Shown here: positions 1 through 6,113 of the stretch, piece by piece | Layout of the letters: every line of letters begins with the position of its first letter | How positions within the stretch are numbered: position 1 is the first letter of the stretch | DNA from: an uncultured Lachnospiraceae bacterium | GTDB lineage: Bacteria; Bacillota; Clostridia; Lachnospirales; Lachnospiraceae | Length of the DNA: 16,750 nucleotides | Assembly: GCA_902803745.1 (NCBI GenBank) | Contig: CADCRB010000138.1 | Span: forward strand, 1-16,750 | Direction of reading: 5' to 3' | Position numbers and translations under genes: made by a program | Notes under the pieces: model-generated | Told to the model about the DNA's origin: nothing | Seen by the model: only the letters and a program-made list of their open reading frames with translations | Databases searched by the model: none

Positions 1-296
1 ATAAAGAATATAACGTATATATCTGACGATAAGAAAAGTCCGGCGGAAAGCAATATCAGCCAAAGTTGAACTCCCTGTTTGAAATTCCTTTTAAATGATG
101 AAAAAAAGATATCGGTGGTATAGCCAAAATCGCCGTCTGCCATTTTCAGGGTGACAGCATAAAGGGCAGATAAAGCAGGACCTATAGTAAATACAGGAAG
201 GCAGACAATCACAAAACATATATTTAACAGTATCAACTCAAAAGTTCTAGATAGCAGGATCGTTACAGGGTTATCGGGATTAAAAAATCTATTCAT
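1..296 (-). CDS. YesL-family (DUF624) membrane protein, N-terminal part, cut by the window edge
   Basis: The first 98 codons are present, starting from an ATG at 296 and running off the window. The protein opens MNRFFNPDNPVTILLSR and continues into a hydrophobic segment (about residues 22-37) ending in PVFTIGPALSALYAVTLKM. The P-x-F/T-IGPA-x-x-ALY pattern is typical of YesL/DUF624 proteins, small multi-pass membrane proteins of unknown molecular function. They are often encoded beside CUT1 sugar ABC transporters and polysaccharide-degradation genes. A second hydrophobic stretch (about residues 80-98) begins before the edge. The gene is divergent from the transporter operon at 494, which fits the family's usual company. 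No good Shine-Dalgarno sits before the ATG, and a TATAAT lies only 7 bases upstream of it on this strand. Family assignment is fairly firm; the function is not known. Confidence 0.8.
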   Translation of the reverse strand, partial: MNRFFNPDNPVTILLSRTFELILLNICFVIVCLPVFTIGPALSALYAVTLKMADGDFGYTTDIFFSSFKRNFKQGVQLWLILLSAGLFLSSDIYVIFF

Positions 297-359
297 ATAT
301 CAAATTATACAACAAAAAACGTTTCGCTCCGGAATTTTTGTTCATATTGACAAAAAATG

Positions 360-379
360 AAAAATTGAAAGCAATTTTT
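360..379. repeat. Perfect inverted repeat upstream of the transporter promoter
   Basis: AAAAATTG (360-367) and CAATTTTT (372-379) are perfect 8-base complements separated by 4 bases. They sit just upstream of the TATAAT at 398-403, over the likely -35 region, so they could be a regulator site. The arms are AT-rich, so chance is a real alternative. An 8-base palindrome TTGTACAA (378-385) adjoins it. Confidence 0.3.
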
Positions 380-403
380 GTACAATATCGTTTAAGTTAT
401 AAT
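375..403 (+). promoter_or_regulatory. Candidate promoter of the sugar ABC operon
   Basis: A perfect TATAAT lies at 398-403. The hexamer 17 bases upstream (TTTTTG, 375-380) is a poor -35, so the promoter may need an activator, as AraC-controlled sugar promoters often do. Transcription would begin near 410, giving a leader of about 84 bases that contains the inverted repeat at 424-453. The -10 is clear; the -35 is weak and the assignment is an inference. Confidence 0.4.
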
Positions 404-423
404 GATATAAAAGGTAATATAGC

Positions 424-453
424 GTGATAATCGGCGTTTGGGACCGTTATCAC
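424..453 (+). promoter_or_regulatory. Inverted repeat in the 5' leader of the solute-binding gene (operator or mRNA stem)
   Basis: GTGATAA (424-430) pairs perfectly with TTATCAC (447-453). After one bulged T (431), CGG (432-434) pairs with CCG (444-446), giving a 10-pair stem around a 9-base loop. It lies downstream of the predicted start site and about 30 bases ahead of the ribosome site. No T-run follows, so it is not an intrinsic terminator. It could be a repressor operator or a leader hairpin. Confidence 0.45.
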
Positions 454-493
454 TAAACATTTACTGGTGCTTAGGCACGGAAAAGGAGGAAAT

Positions 494-1990
494 ATGAAAA
501 GAAAGTTAATGGCGATCATCCTGTCCTGCGCTATGACAGCAACAATCCTGGCAGGATGCGGAGGAGCAGCTCCTGCAGCTACTGATGCAGCTCCTGCGGC
601 AGATTCTGGTACAGAGGATACCGCGGCTGATACAGCAGATGCTGCAGACACGGCAGATGCAGCGGCTGATACAGCGGCTGACGCAACAACAGACACCGCA
701 ACTCCTGCTTCAGGCGGAGGAAGCGGTACAATAAATGTTTGGGCATTCACGGATGAGGTTCCGGGAATGATTGACAAGTATGTTGCAGATCACCCTGATT
801 TTCCTTATACGATTAACTCTACAATAATTGCGACAACTGAAGGCGCTTATCAGCCGGCACTTGACGCAGCACTTCAGGCAGGCGGAGCAGAGCAGCCTGA
901 CATCTATTGCGCAGAGGCAGCATTCATCCTTAAATATTCAAAAGGCGATATGCAGGATTATGCTATGCCTTACAAGGATCTCGGCATAGATATCGATGCA
1001 GAGACCAAGGCATCAAACATAGCTCAGTACTCCATGGATATAGGAACTAACACCAACGGTGATATCGATGCACTCGGATATCAGGCTACCGGCGGTGCTT
1101 TCATTTATCGTCGTTCTATAGCTAAGGATGTGTTTGGCACTGATGATCCGGCAGAGATCTCAAAGATCATTGGCGGTGGATCAGGATCATGGGACAAGTT
1201 CTGGGAAGCAGCAAAGACTCTTGCAGACAAGGGCGATGCTATTGTATCTGGCGACGGAGACATCTGGCATGCGGTTGAGAATAGCTCTGACAAGGGCTGG
1301 CTCGATGACAGCGGCGCTCTTCAGATCGATCCTAAGAGGGAAGAGTTCCTTGACATTTCCAAGAATCTTACAGATAACGGCTGGTCAAATCAGACTCAGG
1401 ACTGGCAGGATGCATGGTTTGCTGATATGAAGGGCGAAGGCGCTAAGCCGGTATTTGGTTTCTTCGGACCCGCATGGCTTATCAACTACACGCTTGCTCC
1501 TAACTGCGGCGGAGAGAAGGCTGGCGAAGGAACATATGGCGACTGGGCTATCTGCGATTCACCTATAGGTTTCTTCTGGGGTGGCACATGGCTTCTTGCA
1601 AACAAGAACATGGATGCAGACAAGGTATCAGCTGTTAAGGATATCATCCAGTGGATCACTCTTGATTCTACAGACGACGGTCTTCAGTATAAGTGGGCAA
1701 ACGGCACACTTAACGGCGAGGGAGGAACAAAGGACTCAGTTGCTTCCGGAACTGTAATGGATAAGTCAGATGGATCACTCGAATTCCTCGGCGGACAGAA
1801 TATGTTTGATTATTTTGTACCTGCAAACAGCTATGCAAATGGTAAGAACCTCACTCAGTATGATGAGAACATAAACCTTATCTGGAGAGATCAGGTTCGT
1901 GCTTATGCAGCTGGTGAAAAGAGCAGAGAAGATGCTATCAAGGACTTCAAGCAGACAGTTTCCGATACGCTTGGTATTGATGCACCTTAA
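494..1990 (+). CDS. Sugar ABC transporter substrate-binding lipoprotein (CUT1, family 1)
   Basis: A 498-residue extracellular binding protein that should deliver an oligosaccharide to the two permeases downstream. The ATG at 494 is chosen because AGGAGG lies at 484-489; an upstream start at 467 lacks such support. Residues 1-22 form a lipoprotein signal: MKRK, a hydrophobic core, then lipobox LAGC with Cys22 as the lipidation site. Residues about 23-75 are a low-complexity Ala/Asp/Thr linker. The binding domain starts near INVWAFTDEVPGM and carries family features such as EQPDIYC and, late on, FFWGGTWLLA. Aromatic residues are plentiful (FFGPAWLINY, WDKFWEAAK), as expected for stacking against sugar rings. 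The beta-xylosidase genes nearby suggest xylo- or arabinoxylo-oligosaccharides, but the ligand cannot be read from the sequence. No in-frame defect is seen. Confidence 0.93.
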   Translation: MKRKLMAIILSCAMTATILAGCGGAAPAATDAAPAADSGTEDTAADTADAADTADAAADTAADATTDTATPASGGGSGTINVWAFTDEVPGMIDKYVADHPDFPYTINSTIIATTEGAYQPALDAALQAGGAEQPDIYCAEAAFILKYSKGDMQDYAMPYKDLGIDIDAETKASNIAQYSMDIGTNTNGDIDALGYQATGGAFIYRRSIAKDVFGTDDPAEISKIIGGGSGSWDKFWEAAKTLADKGDAIVSGDGDIWHAVENSSDKGWLDDSGALQIDPKREEFLDISKNLTDNGWSNQTQDWQDAWFADMKGEGAKPVFGFFGPAWLINYTLAPNCGGEKAGEGTYGDWAICDSPIGFFWGGTWLLANKNMDADKVSAVKDIIQWITLDSTDDGLQYKWANGTLNGEGGTKDSVASGTVMDKSDGSLEFLGGQNMFDYFVPANSYANGKNLTQYDENINLIWRDQVRAYAAGEKSREDAIKDFKQTVSDTLGIDAP

Positions 1991-2020
1991 TCGGTATTCA
2001 GGGTAAGAAGGTTTTTGCAA

Positions 2021-2041
2021 GGGGCGGGCAGAGCCCGCCCC
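2021..2041 (+). promoter_or_regulatory. GC-rich hairpin between binding protein and permease genes
   Basis: GGGGCGGGC (2021-2029) and GCCCGCCCC (2033-2041) form a perfect 9-pair, all G-C stem with a 3-base loop, followed by GTTTG. The T-run is too short for a full terminator. Placed between an SBP gene and its permease genes, such stems typically protect the 3' end of the upstream message and reduce read-through, so that binding protein is made in excess. The stem is seen directly; the role is inferred. Confidence 0.75.
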
Positions 2042-2064
2042 GTTTGAAAAATCGGGGGTCTTTG

Positions 2065-3048
2065 ATGGAAAAGAAAAAGAAAAATACTTTCAGCTATGCG
2101 AGGTACGGATATTTCTTCAGCTTACCGTTCTTGATCGCGTTTTTGATTTTTTCACTCTATCCGACACTATATACGGCTGTGATCGGATTCACGGATCTTA
2201 AAGGCATTGGAAATACATCGATTCATTTCCTGTCGGATCCATTTGCAAATTATAAGGCAATACTTGCAAGTCCTACATTCCACACGGCTTTCAGCAATAC
2301 CTTAAAACTTTGGATTAGTAATTTTATTCCTCAGCTTGCCTTGGCACTTCTTCTGGCGGCGTGGTTTACCGACAACAGATTTAAGAGTCCGGGGGAAGGA
2401 GCTTTTAAGGTTCTGTTTTATATGCCTAATATCATCACAGCGGCTACAGTGGCTATCCTGTTTTATTCATTTTTTGGATATCCTATGGGACCGGTGAATG
2501 ATCTGATGATCAGGTTTGGGTTTTTGAAAGAACCCTATAACTTTCTGGTAAAGAAAGATATAGCGCAGAATATAGTCATTTTTATTCAGACTTGGATGTG
2601 GTATGGATATACAATGATCATTCTGGTGTCCGGAATTTTGGGTATTAGTCCTGAAATATATGAGGCGGCAGAGGTTGATGGAGCAAACGGATGGCAGAAG
2701 TTCTGGTTTGTGACCATTCCCAATATAAAGACAATTCTACTGTTCACTCTGGTAACAAGCCTTATCGGCGGATTGAACATGTTTGATATACCAAAACTCT
2801 TTCTTATGGGTGGACCCGATAATGCAACGCTCACAGTCGGAGTTTTTATTTACAATCAAGCCTTCAGCGGAGGTTATCTGTATAACAGGGCAGCTGCTAC
2901 GAGCATGATAATGTTTGTGATAATAGTAGCCGTCTCTGCTCTGTTGTTCTATGCGCTTCGAGACAGAGATGAGGCTGAAATGCGAAGGATAGAAAGACAG
3001 CAGATAAAAGCACAGCGTAAAAAGATGAAGGAGGCAAAAAATGGGTAA
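2065..3048 (+). CDS. Sugar ABC transporter permease (MalF/UgpA-like)
   Basis: A 327-residue inner-membrane permease, half of the heterodimeric channel of a CUT1 importer. The ATG at 2065 follows a G-rich site (GGGGGT, 2053-2058); a TTG at 2044 is in frame but overlaps the zone just after the hairpin and is less likely. After a short basic N-terminus (MEKKKKN) there is a first membrane span (YFFSLPFLIAFLIFSLYPT), a periplasmic stretch, and several further spans. The EAA loop that contacts the ATPase is visible near residues 198-217 (EIYEAAEVDGANGWQKFWFV), including the conserved G in DGANG. The C-terminus is strongly charged (RDRDEAEMRRIERQQIKAQ). It overlaps the next permease by 8 bases, so the two are probably translationally coupled. 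Confidence 0.95.
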   Translation: MEKKKKNTFSYARYGYFFSLPFLIAFLIFSLYPTLYTAVIGFTDLKGIGNTSIHFLSDPFANYKAILASPTFHTAFSNTLKLWISNFIPQLALALLLAAWFTDNRFKSPGEGAFKVLFYMPNIITAATVAILFYSFFGYPMGPVNDLMIRFGFLKEPYNFLVKKDIAQNIVIFIQTWMWYGYTMIILVSGILGISPEIYEAAEVDGANGWQKFWFVTIPNIKTILLFTLVTSLIGGLNMFDIPKLFLMGGPDNATLTVGVFIYNQAFSGGYLYNRAAATSMIMFVIIVAVSALLFYALRDRDEAEMRRIERQQIKAQRKKMKEAKNG

Positions 3049-3877
3049 GAGTCAGACCGTAAAAAAGACGATCATCTTTATCCTCTGCGTATTTTTGGCG
3101 ATCCTGAGCCTTATGCCTTTCGTGATAATGATCGTAAACTCGACAAGATCAACAACGCAAATACAGCAGCATGCCGTGTCTCTTATTCCGTCAACATATT
3201 TCGGTAATAACCTGAAAATTCTGTTGGGTAAGAGTTTTAATCCGGCAGTCGGATTTGTAAATTCCCTGATAGTTTCAGTAGGAGCGACATTACTGGCTAC
3301 ATACTTTTCTACTTTGACAGCATATGCTCTGGTTGTTTATGAGTGGAAGTTAAGGAATGTTTTTTTCAGCTTTATTATGGGTATCATGATGATACCGGCG
3401 CAGATAACTATGATCGGTTTTTATCAGATGGTATATAAGATACACATGACGAACCATTTATCTATGCTTATTCTTCCGGCAATAGCTTCGCCGTCCATGG
3501 TATTCTTCATGAGACAGTATATGAAACCGGCTCTTTCGCTTGAGATAGTTCAGTCAGCAAGGATAGATGGGGCAAAAGAGTTCTTCATATTCAATCAGAT
3601 AGCTCTTCCGATAATGAAGCCTGCTATAGCGACACAGGCCATATTCAGCTTTGTTTCAAGTTGGAACAACCTGTTTACTCCGTTGATCCTGCTTACGGAT
3701 CAGAAGAAATATACACTTCCAATAATGATATCACTGCTTCGCGGAGATATTTACAAAACAGAATATGGATCGATATACATGGGTCTCACACTTACTGCAG
3801 TGCCGCTTATCATCGTATACCTGTTGCTGTCAAAGTACATTATAGCAGGTGTAGCGCTTGGAAGTGTGAAAGGCTGA
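3041..3877 (+). CDS. Sugar ABC transporter permease (MalG/UgpE-like)
   Basis: A 278-residue membrane protein, the second channel subunit. The ATG at 3041 is preceded by AAGGAGG (3028-3034) inside the end of the upstream permease gene. The N-terminal span (TIIFILCVFLAILSLMPFVIMI) is followed by NSTRSTTQIQ, a pattern common in MalG-type subunits. The EAA loop is near residues 168-187 (EIVQSARIDGAKEFFIFNQI) with the conserved G of DGA. Another marker is the SSWNNLFTPLILLTDQKKYTLP segment typical of CUT1 permeases. No ATPase gene follows. Importers of this class in Firmicutes commonly use a shared MsmK-type ATPase encoded elsewhere, which is the likely case here. The stop codon lies 5 bases from the stop of the convergent araC-type gene. 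Confidence 0.95.
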   Translation: MGKSQTVKKTIIFILCVFLAILSLMPFVIMIVNSTRSTTQIQQHAVSLIPSTYFGNNLKILLGKSFNPAVGFVNSLIVSVGATLLATYFSTLTAYALVVYEWKLRNVFFSFIMGIMMIPAQITMIGFYQMVYKIHMTNHLSMLILPAIASPSMVFFMRQYMKPALSLEIVQSARIDGAKEFFIFNQIALPIMKPAIATQAIFSFVSSWNNLFTPLILLTDQKKYTLPIMISLLRGDIYKTEYGSIYMGLTLTAVPLIIVYLLLSKYIIAGVALGSVKG

Positions 3878-3882
3878 CAGAG

Positions 3883-4845
3883 CTATTGGAATGTTTCGGG
3901 GGCGGAGAGCGGAATTATCTGTTTGCTCATACCATGGTGATCCAGCTCTTCCCTGCGGTTCCTGTATTGAGTAGGAGACATTCCCGTGAGTTTTTTGAAG
4001 CTCCGGCTAAACGAGGTAAGGTTGTTGAATCCCGTCCGGACAGCAATATTTGTTACGCTTTCGCTTGAAGAGAGCAGTTTTTGGGCGGCCTGAATACGCT
4101 TGTGAGAGAGATGATCATAGTAGGTCATTCCCGTATATTCCTTGAACAGGCGGAGAAAATGGTATTTTGAAAAGCCTGTATAGTCCGCAGCCCAGTCAAG
4201 TGACAGCTCCTCGTTAAGATGGGAGTCGGTGTATTTAAGCAGATTGGCAAATTTTTCATAATATTGACGCGAGTGCTCATCTTCGTTATATGGCTCCTTG
4301 CGGCTGAAGTTATATTTTCCTATATCTGCATACATTTGTATCAGCCTTGAGAAGATCTGGAGTTCCCACATACTCTGAGATCTAAAATAAATTTCTGTTG
4401 TCTCCTGAAGGTGAAGCTTTACTCTTTCGTAAAGCATAGGATGGCTTTTTTCAGATAGCAGGAGCGGGTGCATAGTGACGGTCTCGACGATGTTGTAATC
4501 TATGAAATCGCGAAGAGGTGTCGGGTCAATAAGAAATATGAAACGTATTCCTTCACTGCCCTTAATTGAGTGAAGGGTTTCAGGCGGGATAAACAGGATA
4601 TCGTCCGGCTTAAGATTATATAATTTGTTCCCAACGGCGACCTGATAAGAGTTTTCTACACAGAAAATGATCTCAGCTGCACTGTGATGATGCATAGTAT
4701 AACCTTCTGTCTGAGTGTTATACCAGATCCGCAGGTGAGAGTTCGGAACAAAATCGACAATCTCTTTATCGTCTTTTACGGTACGACCGACATAATCACG
4801 GATGGGCTGACTGTATTTTGCCGGCGGTGTGGATTGTTTGGCCAT
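3883..4845 (-). CDS. AraC-family transcriptional regulator with N-terminal cupin
   Basis: A 320-residue regulator, probably sensing a sugar and controlling the flanking transport and xylosidase genes. The ATG at 4845 is preferred over a TTG at 4857 because GAGG (complement of 4852-4855) stands 6-7 bases before it. The N-terminal half holds a cupin-like sensor: a His cluster HHHSAAEI at residues 52-54 and following, then LKPDDILFIPPETLHSI. The C-terminal 100 residues carry two helix-turn-helix units: LSLDWAADYTGFSKYHFLRL, then VTNIAVRTGFNNLTSFSRSF, ending with the family signature KKLTGMSPTQYR. A tail of about 24 residues follows. It converges on the second permease gene and diverges from the GH43 gene. 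Its target sites are not identified with confidence. Confidence 0.93.
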   Translation of the reverse strand: MAKQSTPPAKYSQPIRDYVGRTVKDDKEIVDFVPNSHLRIWYNTQTEGYTMHHHSAAEIIFCVENSYQVAVGNKLYNLKPDDILFIPPETLHSIKGSEGIRFIFLIDPTPLRDFIDYNIVETVTMHPLLLSEKSHPMLYERVKLHLQETTEIYFRSQSMWELQIFSRLIQMYADIGKYNFSRKEPYNEDEHSRQYYEKFANLLKYTDSHLNEELSLDWAADYTGFSKYHFLRLFKEYTGMTYYDHLSHKRIQAAQKLLSSSESVTNIAVRTGFNNLTSFSRSFKKLTGMSPTQYRNRREELDHHGMSKQIIPLSAPETFQ

Positions 4846-4888
4846 ATGATACCTCAATTAAAGATGTTTTATACAAACTTAAAATTTA

Positions 4889-4917
4889 ATTATGATATAT
4901 TCCCTGAAGATATGCAA
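4889..4917 (-). promoter_or_regulatory. Promoter of the AraC-family gene
   Basis: On the minus strand TTGCAT (4917-4912) is followed after exactly 17 bases by CATAAT (4894-4889). Transcription should start near 4882, leaving a leader of about 36 bases that includes the GAGG ribosome site. The spacing is ideal and each hexamer differs from consensus at one or two positions. Confidence 0.6.
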
Positions 4918-4946
4918 ATCGTCAGGATAGGAATAAAAAAATTCAG

Positions 4947-4968
4947 CTTGAACACAGACTAATTCAAG
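4947..4968. repeat. Inverted repeat just upstream of the GH43 gene
   Basis: CTTGAA (4947-4952) and TTCAAG (4963-4968) are perfect 6-base complements with a 10-base spacer, ending 4 bases before the GGGGGAG ribosome site. The roughly one-helical-turn centre spacing suits a dimeric regulator, but the arms are short and AraC proteins usually bind direct repeats. No convincing plus-strand promoter for the GH43 gene was found in 4846-4984. Confidence 0.3.
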
Positions 4969-4984
4969 GTTCAGGGGGAGAAAA

Positions 4985-5962
4985 GTGAGACGACCTAACG
5001 AAAGAAAACCGCTTATTGAATCAATTTACACAGCAGATCCGTCAGCACATATTTTTGAAGGCAAGATTTATATCTACCCGTCACATGATGTGGTTCACGA
5101 TGTTCCGGATGATGATGACGGAGAACAATATATAATGGAAGATTATCACATTCTGTCCATGGATGACCTTGATTCAGAATGCGTAGATCATGGTCTGGCT
5201 CTGTCACAACATGACGTTCCATGGGTATCCAGACAGATGTGGGCACCCGATGCTGTATATAAAAACGGAAAGTATTATCTTGTCTTTCCGGCAAAGGATA
5301 AGGATGGCATTTTCAGACTGGGAGTTGCGGAGTCTGATTCGCCAGCAGGTCCCTTTAAGCCTCAGGATGATTATATCCAGGGAAGCTACAGTATTGATCC
5401 GGCAGTATTTTTAGATGACGACGGGAAAATATACTGTTATTACGGAGGCCTTTGGGGAGGGCAGCTGGAGATGTGGCAGACGGGATCTTTCAATCCGGGT
5501 GAGAAAAGACCATCCGGAGAGGATAATGCATTAGGACCGATGTTTGCTGAATTTTCGGATGACATGACAAAATTTGTCTCTTCTCCAAGACATTTGGTGA
5601 TAACAGATGAGAACGGTGATGCGTTAAAGGCAGGGGATGAGGAGAGAAGATATTTTGAAGGACCCTGGATGCACAAATACAATGGAAAGTATTATCTTTC
5701 TTATTCGACTGGAACCACACATTATATCTGTTATGCTGAGTCGGAGGCACCTGGGGGACCATTCAGATACAAAGGACGTATAATGGAGCCGGTTCTGGGA
5801 TGGACGACGCATCATTCAATAATAGAGATAGATGGTGAATGGTATATCTTCTACCATGATTGTGAGCTTTCGGGGGGGATTACACACGAGAGATGTGTGA
5901 AATACACGAAGCTCAACATAGATAAGGATGGAAATATAGAAACTATACATCCTTACGATTAA
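4985..5962 (+). CDS. Glycoside hydrolase family 43 beta-xylosidase / alpha-L-arabinofuranosidase
   Basis: A 325-residue cytoplasmic enzyme expected to release xylose or arabinose from short xylan fragments by inversion. The GTG at 4985 is the start: AGGGGGAG (4973-4980) lies 4 bases ahead and no earlier start fits. No signal peptide is present. The GH43 five-bladed propeller triad can be read: general base Asp18 (YTADPSAHIF), pKa-modulating Asp138 (YSIDPAVFLDDDG) and general acid Glu225 (RYFEGPWMHKYNGKYYLSY). His276/His277 (GWTTHHSII) match the position where metal-activated single-domain GH43 xylosidases hold a divalent ion. The length fits a catalytic domain alone, without the C-terminal beta-sandwich of XynB-type enzymes. 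It resembles intracellular subfamily-1-like beta-xylosidases, but subfamily and the xylosidase/arabinosidase split are inferred. It is followed by the GH120 gene on the same strand. Confidence 0.92.
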   Translation: MRRPNERKPLIESIYTADPSAHIFEGKIYIYPSHDVVHDVPDDDDGEQYIMEDYHILSMDDLDSECVDHGLALSQHDVPWVSRQMWAPDAVYKNGKYYLVFPAKDKDGIFRLGVAESDSPAGPFKPQDDYIQGSYSIDPAVFLDDDGKIYCYYGGLWGGQLEMWQTGSFNPGEKRPSGEDNALGPMFAEFSDDMTKFVSSPRHLVITDENGDALKAGDEERRYFEGPWMHKYNGKYYLSYSTGTTHYICYAESEAPGGPFRYKGRIMEPVLGWTTHHSIIEIDGEWYIFYHDCELSGGITHERCVKYTKLNIDKDGNIETIHPYD

Positions 5963-5995
5963 AGCAGGCTGCAGGTTTTTTCTTTTTCCCAAAGG

Positions 5996-6060
5996 ATGCC
6001 CGAAAACCTTTCCATAATGCCTTATACGGCGGAATATATGGAATGAGGATTTTCGGGCAT
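5996..6060 (+). promoter_or_regulatory. Long imperfect hairpin between GH43 and GH120 genes
   Basis: ATGCCCGAAAA (5996-6006) pairs perfectly with TTTTCGGGCAT (6050-6060). The stem continues: CCT (6007-6009) pairs with AGG (6046-6048) past a bulged A6049. TTCCATA (6010-6016) then pairs with TATGGAA (6037-6043) past two unpaired bases, for about 21 pairs around a 20-base apical loop. No T-run follows, so it is not a classic terminator; T-rich sequence lies on the 5' side instead (5975-5987). It may be a processing or stability element, or a weak attenuator. Confidence 0.65.
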
Positions 6061-6113
6061 TCACCCTTTATAGTTTTGAAATTAACCAGTGATTAATGAG
6101 GAGGATATAACAA

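Noticed and set aside
312..330. Possible catabolite-response (cre-like) site around AAACGTTT
   Set aside because: The core AAACGTTT is present but the flanks miss several positions of the cre consensus. In this AT-rich gap that is not enough.
397..777. Minus-strand open frame rich in Ala/Ser/Val
   Set aside because: It is the antisense reading of the Ala/Asp/Thr linker and signal peptide of the binding-protein gene, with no ribosome site.
3661..4068. Plus-strand open frame across the permease/araC junction
   Set aside because: It overlaps the end of a clear permease gene in another frame and the antisense of the regulator gene. It shows no domain signal.
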